A stretch of DNA of 46,129 nt from Byssovorax sp. (GTDB taxonomy: Bacteria > Myxococcota_A > Polyangia > Polyangiales > Polyangiaceae): assembly GCA_025362495.1 (NCBI GenBank), contig JANYGI010000019.1, forward strand, positions 1 through 46,129, written 5' to 3'. This document shows positions 34,873-42,918 of the stretch, one piece after another. The translations under genes were made by a program, and so were the position numbers. The notes beneath the pieces are model-generated. The model ran no database searches, was not told the DNA's origin, and saw only the letters and a program-made list of their open reading frames with translations. Every line of letters begins with the position of its first letter. Positions within the stretch are counted from its first letter, which is position 1.

Positions 34873-34975
34873 CGTCGCGAGCATGCCACGAATGCGGGCG
34901 CGATCGAGGCACGATCGCCGAGGCGCCGAGCGGCCTCGCGCCGTCGCGTCGAGGCCTCTCTCGGCTCTCCTGAAA

Positions 34976-37900
34976 TCACTCCGTCCAGTCGACCGTCGTC
35001 TCGCCGAGCGTCCGGTAATTCTTGTCCATGTGGTCCATCAGCTCGAGCCACCACTGCTCGTCCTGGGCGCCGTCCTTGCGCACGCTGTCGGCGAAGAACG
35101 TCCCGCGGATGCACTCGGGCTTGCCGTTGGCGACGCGGCAGCGGCCGTCGACGTAGACCACGATCGCCTTCGGGAGCCGGCTCGCGCTGCTGTCGAGCGT
35201 GCTGTTCATCCAGTTCTTGAGCAGGATGATCGCCGCCTCGAGATCCTCGGGCCCCTGGCCGTAGCCGTGGAGCATGTAGATCACCGGGTAGCGCACGTTC
35301 TTGCGATCGGCGTTGGCGTAGCCGGGCGGCAACGTGATGCCGACCGGCCCGCTGCGGCCCGACTTCGACGTGAAGTTGATCGTGCAGGTGCCGACCACCT
35401 CGCAGTCGTCGAGGCCGGGGATCGGGTTGTCCGAGCTCGGCGAGTTCAGCGTGACGAGGTCGGGCTCGCGCCAGCGCGATCCGATGAAGTAGAGCGCGCC
35501 CTGGAGGCGCTTGAGCAGCTCGGGGACGCTGCCGACGTGCTGTCCGCTGCCGTCGTCGATGTCCTGCGGCGTCGGATCGATCTTGCCGTAACGCTGGAAG
35601 ACGATGCCCTGGAGATCGCTGTAGTCGATGCGCGAAGGCACGTAGTCGCCGGGGACCTTGGGGCTGTTCGGATCGCCGGGGACGCTCGGCACCTGGCCGT
35701 CGAGCCCGGCGATCTGCGAGGGATCCGTGAGGTACGTCGCGTCGCGACCGCGCGCCGCGAAGCCGCCGACGAGGTGCTGCGCGTCGACCGAGAAGTTGAA
35801 CAGATCGCGGGTGCCGCCGTCGGTCCACACGTCGACGCGCGAGAGGGCGTCGTCGGTGAGCTCGCCGCCGGGCACCTGCTTCGGATCGACCATCCGGCGC
35901 GTGATCGAGTACGCGTCGCGATCCCAGAAGCGCTGGAGGCCGCGCGAGGCGGTGAACTTCCCGTCGCCCTCGCCGACGTCGTAGCCGTCGCCCGGCTTGG
36001 CGTAGCCCGTGGCGGGCTGCTGCGGCGTCCCGGCGACGCCGTCGAGGCCGACGTCGTCGAACTTCTCGCCGGCGTCGAAGCGGTGGTTGCCCTCGGTGCC
36101 GGTCGGGTTGTACTGCGCGTCGTAGTCGTCGCCCGCGGGATCGTCGTTCACGCCGGCCTTGTATCCAGGCTCTTTCGTGCTCGGCAGCCCGTCGACGCCG
36201 AAGTCGGACCACGGCTCGTGGCCGGCGCGGACGATCGGCTCCATCTCGTCGCGGACGCCGTTGCCGTTGTAGTCGACGGCGAGGCCGACCTCGAGCGGGA
36301 ACTCCGTCGCGCCCGGCTTCCAGGTGTTGGCGTAGGGCGTGAGCGCCTGATCCTGCGCGCTGCTGTCGCAGACCGTGATCACCGGGAAGGTGCCGTCGGG
36401 GTTGTACTCGTCGTCGTAGTAGTTCTTGAGCGAGAGGGTGTGCGCGCAGCGCTCCTTCGGGCAGGTGTCGTTGATGGCCTGCTCCTTCGCGTACTCGGCC
36501 TTCTGCGCCTCGGTGGCGCCTTCGCCGGGATCGATCGGATCGACCCAGACCTGGCACTCGCCGTTCGTGTGATCGCCGGTGACGCTCTTGTCGTTGGGGT
36601 TGACGCCGGCGGGCAGGTTCTCGGCCCCGGGCGAGAGGTTGTCGCCGTTGGGGTTACCGTACATCAGCGCCAGATCGCGGAAGATCTGGGCGTAGTCGAC
36701 GCGCGAGAACGAGCCGCCGTTGCCGGCGCGCGGGTACTCGTACCACCACTGGTTGAAGGCCTGCGGGTGGAGGTACGGGTCGGTCGTCTTCGGCATCAGC
36801 GCGCACTTGCCGGGCAGCATCGGCAGCGCGCCGATGCACGTCTCGTCGGCCTTGCACTCGGCGCCCGTCACGCACGTCACGGCGGCCTGCGGGATGTCGG
36901 CGAGCTTCGTCCCCTTGGAGATCGCGCGGAAGCCGCCGAGGTGGTTCTGGTCGATATAGTCGAGCATCCACGTCCAGTTCACGGGCCCGCCGAGCGGCGC
37001 GAGGACGTCGAACTTGTCGTGGTGGCGCATGCCGAACGTCGCGGTGCCGCCGCCGCCCATCGAGACGCCGATCACGGCGCGGTGGGTGATGCGGCGCTTG
37101 CGCGTGACGGTGCCCGCGTCCTTCGCGACGACGACCTGGTAGGTGCCGAGCCGCGGCGCCTTGAACTGGAGCTGCCACCCGTCGCCGACCTTCTCGATCC
37201 GCGGATCGGCGACGACGACGGTGCGCGGCTTCTTGAAGGCCGGCCCCGAGTACACGACGCGCACGTGGCGGAGCCGCGCCTTCTCCGGGAGCAGCGCCGG
37301 GTTCACCGGCAACGAGAAGGGGATCTCGCGGTTGAAGCGCTTGGTGTCGGGCCCGAACGTGACGGCCGGACCGAGCGCGAGATACCCCGCGGGGACGATG
37401 TCGGGGCTGCAGGCGATCGACGCCATGAAGGGATCGACGTGCCAGAGGAAGCTGTTGGCGTTGGGCGCGTCCGCGCCTTGCTGCAGGCCGATCGACGCGA
37501 GGGCGAGGCTACCCTTGCCGGAGAGCTTGTGATCGCCCGAGGTGTACGTCTTGCCGGTCAGCGTGGGCGCGACGTCGGGCTTCAGCAGCGTGAGCGGGAG
37601 ATCGTCGCCGGTGCCGGCGCAGGTGACGGGCGTCGGATCGATCGACGTGACGGTGAACGGCACCGTGATCTCGGCGCTCAGCCGCAGCTTGTGGTTGGGA
37701 TCGTTCGGATCCTTCGGCGTGGTCGGGATGTGCGCGAGCAGCGTCGTCGTGCCGGCCTTGACTCCGCCCTTCATCTGGAGCGTGAGCGTGGGCGCGTGGA
37801 CGCCGACCGAGCCGCCGTCCGGGGCCGGGACGATGGTGCCATCCATGGTCGTGAAGGTGATCGTCGCGGGGACGGGGACGTCGAGATCCTTCGCGTCGGC

Positions 37901-38212
37901 CAGGTCGGCCGAGGGGCAGAGATCGGGATCGACGACGACCTTCACCGTGCGCGTGCCGCAGACCGATCCCGCCGCGCAGGTGGGGACGAAGATCGTCGGC
38001 GGCTCGATCCGCACCCTCAGGTCCGTCGCGTTTGGCGGCGTGCAGAGCTCCCCGGGCGACAGCGTCTGCGGGACGCTCCCGCCGCCGCCGCCGCTGCCGC
38101 CCGTGCCCGGCGTGACCGCGGTCGTGCAGCTCGGGGCGACGAAGGCGGTGGCAGCGACGCACGCGGCGGCGATCAAGGCCGCGCGACGGGAAGAAAAGGG
38201 GCGCTTCAGCAT
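34976..38212 (-). CDS. Large lipoprotein with a circularly permuted esterase-D-like domain
   Basis: A 1078-residue exported protein (MLKRP start; numbers count from it). Basic signal with lipobox APSC (Cys29), Gly-rich linker, beta/Ig-like region to about 360. A nucleophile elbow, RAVIGVSMGGGG (378-389) with Ser384, is followed by FGMRHHDKFDVLAPLGG, as in esterase D enzymes. The middle (about 640-755) is Asp/Asn/Gly-rich with DYNGNGVRDEME and NHRFDAGEKFDDVGLDG, like EF-hand or thrombospondin type 3 Ca2+ loops. The C-terminus (about 955-1078) holds the first half of the fold: LPPGYA, YPVIYMLHGYGQGPED with oxyanion HGYG, IVVYVDGR and LMDHMDKNYRTLG. The halves are in reversed order, unlike any normal esterase. 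Activity is unknown. Confidence 0.85.
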   Translation of the reverse strand: MLKRPFSSRRAALIAAACVAATAFVAPSCTTAVTPGTGGSGGGGGSVPQTLSPGELCTPPNATDLRVRIEPPTIFVPTCAAGSVCGTRTVKVVVDPDLCPSADLADAKDLDVPVPATITFTTMDGTIVPAPDGGSVGVHAPTLTLQMKGGVKAGTTTLLAHIPTTPKDPNDPNHKLRLSAEITVPFTVTSIDPTPVTCAGTGDDLPLTLLKPDVAPTLTGKTYTSGDHKLSGKGSLALASIGLQQGADAPNANSFLWHVDPFMASIACSPDIVPAGYLALGPAVTFGPDTKRFNREIPFSLPVNPALLPEKARLRHVRVVYSGPAFKKPRTVVVADPRIEKVGDGWQLQFKAPRLGTYQVVVAKDAGTVTRKRRITHRAVIGVSMGGGGTATFGMRHHDKFDVLAPLGGPVNWTWMLDYIDQNHLGGFRAISKGTKLADIPQAAVTCVTGAECKADETCIGALPMLPGKCALMPKTTDPYLHPQAFNQWWYEYPRAGNGGSFSRVDYAQIFRDLALMYGNPNGDNLSPGAENLPAGVNPNDKSVTGDHTNGECQVWVDPIDPGEGATEAQKAEYAKEQAINDTCPKERCAHTLSLKNYYDDEYNPDGTFPVITVCDSSAQDQALTPYANTWKPGATEFPLEVGLAVDYNGNGVRDEMEPIVRAGHEPWSDFGVDGLPSTKEPGYKAGVNDDPAGDDYDAQYNPTGTEGNHRFDAGEKFDDVGLDGVAGTPQQPATGYAKPGDGYDVGEGDGKFTASRGLQRFWDRDAYSITRRMVDPKQVPGGELTDDALSRVDVWTDGGTRDLFNFSVDAQHLVGGFAARGRDATYLTDPSQIAGLDGQVPSVPGDPNSPKVPGDYVPSRIDYSDLQGIVFQRYGKIDPTPQDIDDGSGQHVGSVPELLKRLQGALYFIGSRWREPDLVTLNSPSSDNPIPGLDDCEVVGTCTINFTSKSGRSGPVGITLPPGYANADRKNVRYPVIYMLHGYGQGPEDLEAAIILLKNWMNSTLDSSASRLPKAIVVYVDGRCRVANGKPECIRGTFFADSVRKDGAQDEQWWLELMDHMDKNYRTLGETTVDWTE

Positions 38213-38284
38213 GCGCGGAGCATACACAAACCAGGGCCCGTTCGATCGCGCTTCAGCGCGGCGAGGAGCCCCGTTTTGTTTTCG

Positions 38285-39880
38285 TCAGGGAGGCGGCGCG
38301 TTGGCCGGCGGGGTGGCCTCGAACGAGCCCTTCACCTTCGCCGAGACGACGCCGTCGCTGACGGTCCCGAGCCAGATCCCCTTGAATCCACGGGGTTTCG
38401 CGGTGTCGTCGATCTGCGCGGGGCCCGAGGCCGTGATGGCGAGGTGGCCGATCTGGCCGGCCTCCGTAGAGGCGGCGAGGGCCAGCGTCCAGCGATCGTC
38501 GAGGGCCTTGGCGCAGAGCGCCACGACGCAGTCGGCGTTGCAGGTGCCGAAGCCGCCGAGCTTCGCGGCGAGGCCGGCGCAGTCGGCGGCCTGGGCCAGC
38601 GCGTCGGTGACGGTCTGCGCGTTCGGCTGGTTGACCTTGGCGCCCGCGAGGGCGACGGCGCCGACGTAGCGGCTCGGTTGCCAGAGCACGTTGCCCCCGA
38701 GGATCAGCGTGTCATCGGGATCGGCCGTCCACGAGAACGTGCTCGCGGCGGGCACGCCGGCGGCGGCGGCGTCGATGCTCCCGATCGTGAGCAAGTCGAG
38801 CGTGGCGACGCCGACGTCTTTGGCCGTGAGGTGCGCCGTCAGCGTCGGCGCCTGGAGGGGCAGCCCCGCGTCGATCCAGCTCGTGCAGCGCGCGCGCACG
38901 CTCTTCGGGAGGCCGTTGAAGTGCGCCGCCGCGACGGCATCCCAGCCCAGCATCGCGCTCGCCGCGTCGAACGCCGGGGCCTGATCGAGCGGCGCTGCCA
39001 GCTTCATCGCCGCGAGCACCAGCGCCGATTCGCTCGATCCTTTTGGCAGGAAGGCCTCGCCGAGCAGCTCGGTCGCGCCGCCGATCAGCGCCTTGTAATC
39101 GGCCGCGTCGGGCTTGTAGGTGAGCGCGAGATCGAGATCGGTCGCGGCGAGATCGATGGGCTTGTCGACGATGGTCACCTTCACGTCGAGCGCGCCGTCG
39201 GCCTTGAGATCCGTGGTGTCGGCGCAGCCCCAGCCGTAGTGACCGGCGCGCACCGCGACCGCGAGGTTCGGCCCCACGGGCGCGTTCTGCACCAGCGGCG
39301 CCGCGCCGAACGCGGCCTTCGCGACGAGCGCGCCCTTGGGCTCGCCGGGCAAGGTCGCCGCGAGATCGGCGCAGGTGGTCCGCGCAGCGACGCTCGCCGT
39401 CCAGGTCTCGACGGCGCGCTTGCCCGTGTACTGCGGCAGCACGCGCACCGTGCCGAAGCCCTGCGCGCTCACGGCGACGCTCGTCTCGGCGCTGGGCCCG
39501 GCGCTGCCGTCGGCGAGCACGATCGACGCGCGCAGGTGGAACGTCGTCGGCTGGTTGGGCGCGTGGAGCTGGATCGTCGCCATGCCGTTGGCGTCGGCCG
39601 TCACCGCGGCGACCTCGATCCAGCCGTCGAGCGCGCCGTCGCCGACCAGCGCGAAGCGCACGTCGTAGGTCGTCGGCGGCGACGCGACGACCTGGATCGC
39701 CCGCGATTCGCCGGGCGCGAGCGTGATCGTGCCCTCTTGCTCGAAGCGGATCAGCGCGGCGGACGGCGCGGGCGGCACGACCGGCTCGGCCTTCATGTCC
39801 GGTCCGTGTTGCGCGAGAGAACATGCCGTCGACCCGAGAAGAGCGACGACGAACCCGACCGTAGTCCAAGAAAAGCGCAT
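38285..39880 (-). CDS. Lipoprotein of unknown function with Ig-like start
   Basis: A 531-residue exported protein. The signal MRFSWTTVGFVVALLGSTAC gives lipobox STAC (Cys20). An Ig-like beta region comes first (ALIRFEQEGTITLAPGESRAIQVVASPPTTYDVRFAL). The rest is alpha/beta with paired cysteines (TTCADLA, YGWGCADTT, RCTSWID, ADCAGLA, TCNADCVVALC), probably disulfide-bonded. No enzyme motif is visible and no family is recognised. ATG 39880 is chosen because the signal peptide starts there; the frame is open further upstream without protein-like sequence. It lies 72 bases upstream of the permuted esterase lipoprotein on the same strand, so the two may be one operon and could work together at the cell surface. 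Confidence 0.85.
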   Translation of the reverse strand: MRFSWTTVGFVVALLGSTACSLAQHGPDMKAEPVVPPAPSAALIRFEQEGTITLAPGESRAIQVVASPPTTYDVRFALVGDGALDGWIEVAAVTADANGMATIQLHAPNQPTTFHLRASIVLADGSAGPSAETSVAVSAQGFGTVRVLPQYTGKRAVETWTASVAARTTCADLAATLPGEPKGALVAKAAFGAAPLVQNAPVGPNLAVAVRAGHYGWGCADTTDLKADGALDVKVTIVDKPIDLAATDLDLALTYKPDAADYKALIGGATELLGEAFLPKGSSESALVLAAMKLAAPLDQAPAFDAASAMLGWDAVAAAHFNGLPKSVRARCTSWIDAGLPLQAPTLTAHLTAKDVGVATLDLLTIGSIDAAAAGVPAASTFSWTADPDDTLILGGNVLWQPSRYVGAVALAGAKVNQPNAQTVTDALAQAADCAGLAAKLGGFGTCNADCVVALCAKALDDRWTLALAASTEAGQIGHLAITASGPAQIDDTAKPRGFKGIWLGTVSDGVVSAKVKGSFEATPPANAPPP

Positions 39881-40064
39881 AGGCGTAAACCTGGAGCGTA
39901 GCTCCGAACGCCGGTGAATCGACAGCTCGATCGTGCTCGCGGCGCCGCCTCGATGATGAATGCGTGCCGCGTCGTGGACAAACCCGATCGTCGTCGGCAA
40001 AGGCTGGTATCGTCATCGCGTTGACTGTCGTCTTTGAGAGGGGGCGCGGCAGTCCCGAGGCTTC

Positions 40065-41453
40065 ATGAGCACTCCGCGATCCTCTCCAGATTCCAACCGT
40101 AGTGGCGCGTCCCTCTCGGACTACGAGCACCTGCTGCCGGAGGCCGATCATGCCGAGGTCGCCGCGCAGGTTCGCCTCGTCCTGGCAGCGCCGGGCCCGG
40201 CCCTCCTCGTGTGGGGACCCGAGGCGATCGTGCTGGCGTACAACCGCGCGTACCGGGCCTTCGCGGCGTACCGCGTCAGCGCCCTCGAGCGGCCCCTGTT
40301 CAAGGCCCAGCCCGAGATCGAGCGCGCGTGGCGATCGCGGCTCGACCAGGCGCTCGGCGGCGTCGCGGCGGTCCTCGATCCGTCCGACTGCGTGCCGACG
40401 GCGGGCGCCGATCCGCCGACGCGATCGATGAGCACCGCGCCGGGGGGCTTCGGCGCCAAGTCTTCCTCGGGCGTCGGCGACGTGCGCAGCGGGTGGATCC
40501 TCCCGATCGCCGTGTCGTTCGGCGTCGCCAAGGGCGCGCTCATCCTGCTCATGGATGTGACGCCGGTCGTCGAGCCGCTGCGCCGCGCGGTGGCCCTGGT
40601 CGCGGTCGAGCTGCGCGAGTCGCTGGTCGGCGTCCGCGTGCTCTCGGAGCGGATCACGCGCGCGCCGAAGATCAACCCCGAGCGCCTCGTCGGCGACGTC
40701 GGGCGCATCCTCGAGATGACGACGGGGATGGAGCGCACGGCCGACGACATGACCACGTTCGCGCGGTTCGCGGGCGGCACCGGCGTGCAGGTCAACCCGC
40801 GCCCGGGCGATCTCGGCGCCCTGGTGCGCGCGGCCTGCGACGATCTCGCGACGCGGGGCGAGCAGATCGCGGCGCGGCCCATCTCGTCGACGATGCCCGC
40901 CATCCACCCGGCCCACGACAGCTCGCGCGGGCGCTACGCTCCGGATCCCGACAGCAGCCCGCCGAGCCGGTCGAGCGCGTACCTCGCGGGATCGATGTAC
41001 CCGCCTCCCGGCAGCGCCCTCGGCGGGCCGGTGACGCCGCGCGCGTCCGCCGCATGGCTCCGCGTCAACGTCGTCAACATCATGGGATCGTGGGATCCCG
41101 ACGCCATCCATCGCATCGTCATCAACCTCGTCACGGCCGCGCGGCGCAGCACCGTCGACAGCGGCGAGGTCTCGGTCGAGGTGACGAGCGGTCGCGAGGG
41201 CGCCGTGCTCGTGGTGCGCGCCGAGGGGAAGGCCCCGCGCGAGGACGAGCTCGAGGCGCTGATCGAGCCGTGGAAGCGCGCGACGCCGCCCGGGGATCGT
41301 CGCCGCCTCGGCAGCGGGCTCGGCCTGTTCGTGGCGCGCGAGCTCGTCGTGGCGCACGGCGGCCGCCTCTCGTGGGAGCAGGCCGGCCCGACGACGTTCG
41401 CCCTGCGCGTGGTGCTGCCGCCCGGCTCCGCGCCGACGCCGCGACGCTACTGA
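40065..41453 (+). CDS. Sensor histidine kinase-like protein with degenerate catalytic sites
   Basis: A 462-residue soluble protein. Residues about 35-165 form a PAS-like sensor (ALLVWGPEAIVLAYNRAY). A dimerisation helix region (171-235) contains VELRESL, matching the H box HELRTPL with Val181 in place of the phospho-accepting His. The ATPase region (about 245-450) has a Ser/Pro-rich insert (275-325). The N box is INLVTAAR (second Asn replaced by Ala358), the G1 box Asp is missing (RAEGKAP), but the G2 box GSGLGLFVAREL is intact. The layout is that of a histidine kinase that can no longer autophosphorylate; it may act as a partner or sensor. No response regulator is adjacent. Confidence 0.85.
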   Translation: MSTPRSSPDSNRSGASLSDYEHLLPEADHAEVAAQVRLVLAAPGPALLVWGPEAIVLAYNRAYRAFAAYRVSALERPLFKAQPEIERAWRSRLDQALGGVAAVLDPSDCVPTAGADPPTRSMSTAPGGFGAKSSSGVGDVRSGWILPIAVSFGVAKGALILLMDVTPVVEPLRRAVALVAVELRESLVGVRVLSERITRAPKINPERLVGDVGRILEMTTGMERTADDMTTFARFAGGTGVQVNPRPGDLGALVRAACDDLATRGEQIAARPISSTMPAIHPAHDSSRGRYAPDPDSSPPSRSSAYLAGSMYPPPGSALGGPVTPRASAAWLRVNVVNIMGSWDPDAIHRIVINLVTAARRSTVDSGEVSVEVTSGREGAVLVVRAEGKAPREDELEALIEPWKRATPPGDRRRLGSGLGLFVARELVVAHGGRLSWEQAGPTTFALRVVLPPGSAPTPRRY

Positions 41454-41469
41454 TACGCCGCGCCAGCAC

Positions 41470-41515
41470 AAAAAACGAAGAGCGCGCCGACCCGGAGGAG
41501 GCGCGCTCGTTCGTT
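41470..41515 (-). terminator. Intrinsic terminator for the YQQPGA lipoprotein gene
   Basis: On the minus strand a stem GAGCGCGCC (41480-41488) / GGCGCGCTC (41500-41508), extended by AACGAA / TTCGTT with one bulge, is followed by six U residues (A run at 41470-41475). This is a standard rho-independent terminator shortly after the stop at 41544. It lies between convergent genes and may also slow the histidine kinase-like transcript. Confidence 0.75.
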
Positions 41516-41516
41516 C

Positions 41517-41539
41517 GCGATCGCCGTCAGGGCGATCGC
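41517..41539. terminator. Second perfect hairpin next to the terminator
   Basis: GCGATCGCC (41517-41525), loop GTCAG, GGCGATCGC (41531-41539): a perfect 9-base stem directly after the lipoprotein stop. Without a U-tract it is probably an RNA-stabilising or backup hairpin. Confidence 0.5.
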
Positions 41540-41543
41540 CGGC

Positions 41544-42263
41544 TCACTTCACGAAGACCTGCGCGGCGGCCATACCGGCCCCCTGTGTCGCCTTGATCAC
41601 GACCTTGCCCGGGCCGCCGATCGGCAGCGGGTTGCGGAAGCACTGGCCCTTGCCGCCGAGCGACGCCTGCGCGCCGGTGGTGTTGCTCTGCGCGAGCACC
41701 ACCGCGGGGAGGGGCGCCTGCTGCGCGACGAGCTGGATGTCGAGCTGGGTGATGCCCGCGCCCATGGCGACGATCGTGTAGCACTTGCCGGCCTGGATGT
41801 TGATCGGCTGCTCCATGGTCTGACCTTGCTGGAACTGGCCAGCGAAGGACTGCCCGTCGGCCGTCATGCCCTGCGCGTCGCTCGCGGCGATCGCCTGGAG
41901 GCCGGGCGTCAGCATGCCGGCCATCGGCAGCGGGGTCGCGGCGCCGGTGCTCGACGCGGCGGCGCCGGGCATGCCCGGGAAGCCAGGAGCGGCCGCGGGG
42001 GCCGTGGCGGGGGCGCCCGGGGCGGCGCCCGGCTGCTGGTAGGCGCCCGGCTGCTGGTACTGGCCCTGCGCGCCCGGCTGCTGGTACGCGCCCGGCTGCT
42101 GGTAGGCGCCCGGCTGCTGGTACTGGCCCTGCGCGCCCGGCTGACCCGCGTTGTACTGGCCCGCGTTGGCGGCGTTCGGATCGGTCGCCGCAGGCGTCGA
42201 GCTGCTGCAAGCGAGGGGCATCAGGCCGAGCACGAGAGCGGGAATGACAAGGAACGAGCGCAT
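41544..42263 (-). CDS. Lipoprotein with YQQPGA tandem repeats
   Basis: A 239-residue exported protein. A strong AAGGAG ribosome site precedes ATG 42263. The signal MRSFLVIPALVLGLMPLAC ends at lipobox PLAC (Cys19). Residues about 35-75 hold five YQQPGA units with QGQ spacers, then an Ala/Pro-rich stretch, then a C-terminal domain (about 130-239) with two cysteines and the segment QPINIQAGKCYTIVAMGAGITQLDIQLVAQQAP, which resembles a small beta sandwich of secreted myxobacterial proteins. Function unknown; the repeats are probably a flexible spacer holding the beta domain off the membrane. The gene ends at a clear intrinsic terminator. The PQYGQP linker of the first kinase in the window has similar composition. 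Confidence 0.87.
   Translation of the reverse strand: MRSFLVIPALVLGLMPLACSSSTPAATDPNAANAGQYNAGQPGAQGQYQQPGAYQQPGAYQQPGAQGQYQQPGAYQQPGAAPGAPATAPAAAPGFPGMPGAAASSTGAATPLPMAGMLTPGLQAIAASDAQGMTADGQSFAGQFQQGQTMEQPINIQAGKCYTIVAMGAGITQLDIQLVAQQAPLPAVVLAQSNTTGAQASLGGKGQCFRNPLPIGGPGKVVIKATQGAGMAAAQVFVK
42025..42145 (-). repeat. 18-bp tandem repeats encoding YQQPGA
   Basis: Five copies of GCCCGGCTGCTGGTA (minus-strand reading YQQPG) in 18- and 27-base steps, encoding YQQPGA units with an inserted QGQ after every second or third. The near-identical copies could expand or contract by slippage without breaking the frame. Confidence 0.85.
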
Positions 42264-42593
42264 ACGATCTCCTTCGAGTTTGGTGCCGACTGTCTTCCGA
42301 GAGACGTCCAGCTCTGCGGCGGTGTCGCGACGGAAAGGACGCCCGCCGCACCCGGGACGGCTCACGACGTCGCTGGTTACGGGTGGGGTAGACGTGGCAG
42401 TTGTGGGCGGTGTTCTACACCGGGACGTCGGAAAGCGGCTAGTCCCGAACATCGAACGCCGCGCCGCGGTGAACTGAGCGCCGGACGCGCCGCGGTCGTC
42501 CGTCCGCGCATCGGTTGACAGGCCCGCGGCGCTACGCCAGGAAGCCACCGGGCGGCGATAGAGTGCCGCGCCGTCACCACCCGGGAAAATGCC
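42264..42593. other. Divergent intergenic region
   Basis: 330 bases between the YQQPGA lipoprotein (minus) and grxD (plus). Apart from a probable grxD promoter at 42515-42543 and the AAGGAG site of the lipoprotein, nothing recognisable was found. Open frames here are composition-driven and lack protein-like sequence. Confidence 0.5.
42515..42543 (+). promoter_or_regulatory. Probable sigma-70-type promoter of grxD
   Basis: A perfect -35 box TTGACA (42515-42520) is followed after 17 bases by CAGGAA (42538-42543), a weak -10. It lies about 50 bases before the grxD ATG. The -35 is exact and the spacing ideal, but the -10 matches poorly. Confidence 0.45.
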
Positions 42594-42908
42594 ATGAGCG
42601 ACGCCAAGAAGACGATCCAGGACACGGTCGAGCAGAACCGCGTCGTGCTCTTCATGAAGGGCACGAAGAACTTCCCCCAGTGCGGCTTTTCGCAGCGCGC
42701 GGTGGCGATCCTGAAGGAGTGCAAGGCCGAGTTCAAGGACGTGAACGTCCTCTCGGATCCGGCGATCCGCCAGGGCGTGAAGGACTACTCGAGCTGGCCG
42801 ACCATCCCGCAGGTGTACATCGACGGGAAGTTCGTCGGCGGCAGCGACATCCTGAACGAGATGTACCAGTCGGGCGAGCTGCAGAAGCTCTTGAACCCCG
42901 CGAGCTGA
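42594..42908 (+). CDS. grxD: Monothiol glutaredoxin (Grx4 family)
   Basis: A 104-residue cytoplasmic protein of the monothiol glutaredoxin family with the active site CGFS (residues 30-33), preceded by VVLFMKGTKNFPQ. It has WPTIPQVYIDGKFVGGSDI (the cis-Pro and glutathione-binding segments) at about 68-86. These proteins hold [2Fe-2S] clusters with glutathione and pass them to iron-sulfur proteins, often with BolA. The length is normal. No BolA or isc/suf genes are in the window. The gene ends 10 bases before the convergent membrane-protein gene. Confidence 0.97.
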   Translation: MSDAKKTIQDTVEQNRVVLFMKGTKNFPQCGFSQRAVAILKECKAEFKDVNVLSDPAIRQGVKDYSSWPTIPQVYIDGKFVGGSDILNEMYQSGELQKLLNPAS

Positions 42909-42918
42909 AGTTCCTGCG

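Noticed and set aside
34883-39901. A very long plus-strand open frame opposite the three lipoprotein genes
   Set aside because: Its protein is Arg/Asp/Gly/Val-rich without domains, it is the mirror of well-supported minus-strand genes, and such shadows are expected at this G+C content.
42025-42145. Regular repeats that could suggest a CRISPR array
   Set aside because: Units are 18-27 bases with no unique spacers and encode YQQPGA inside a lipoprotein gene.
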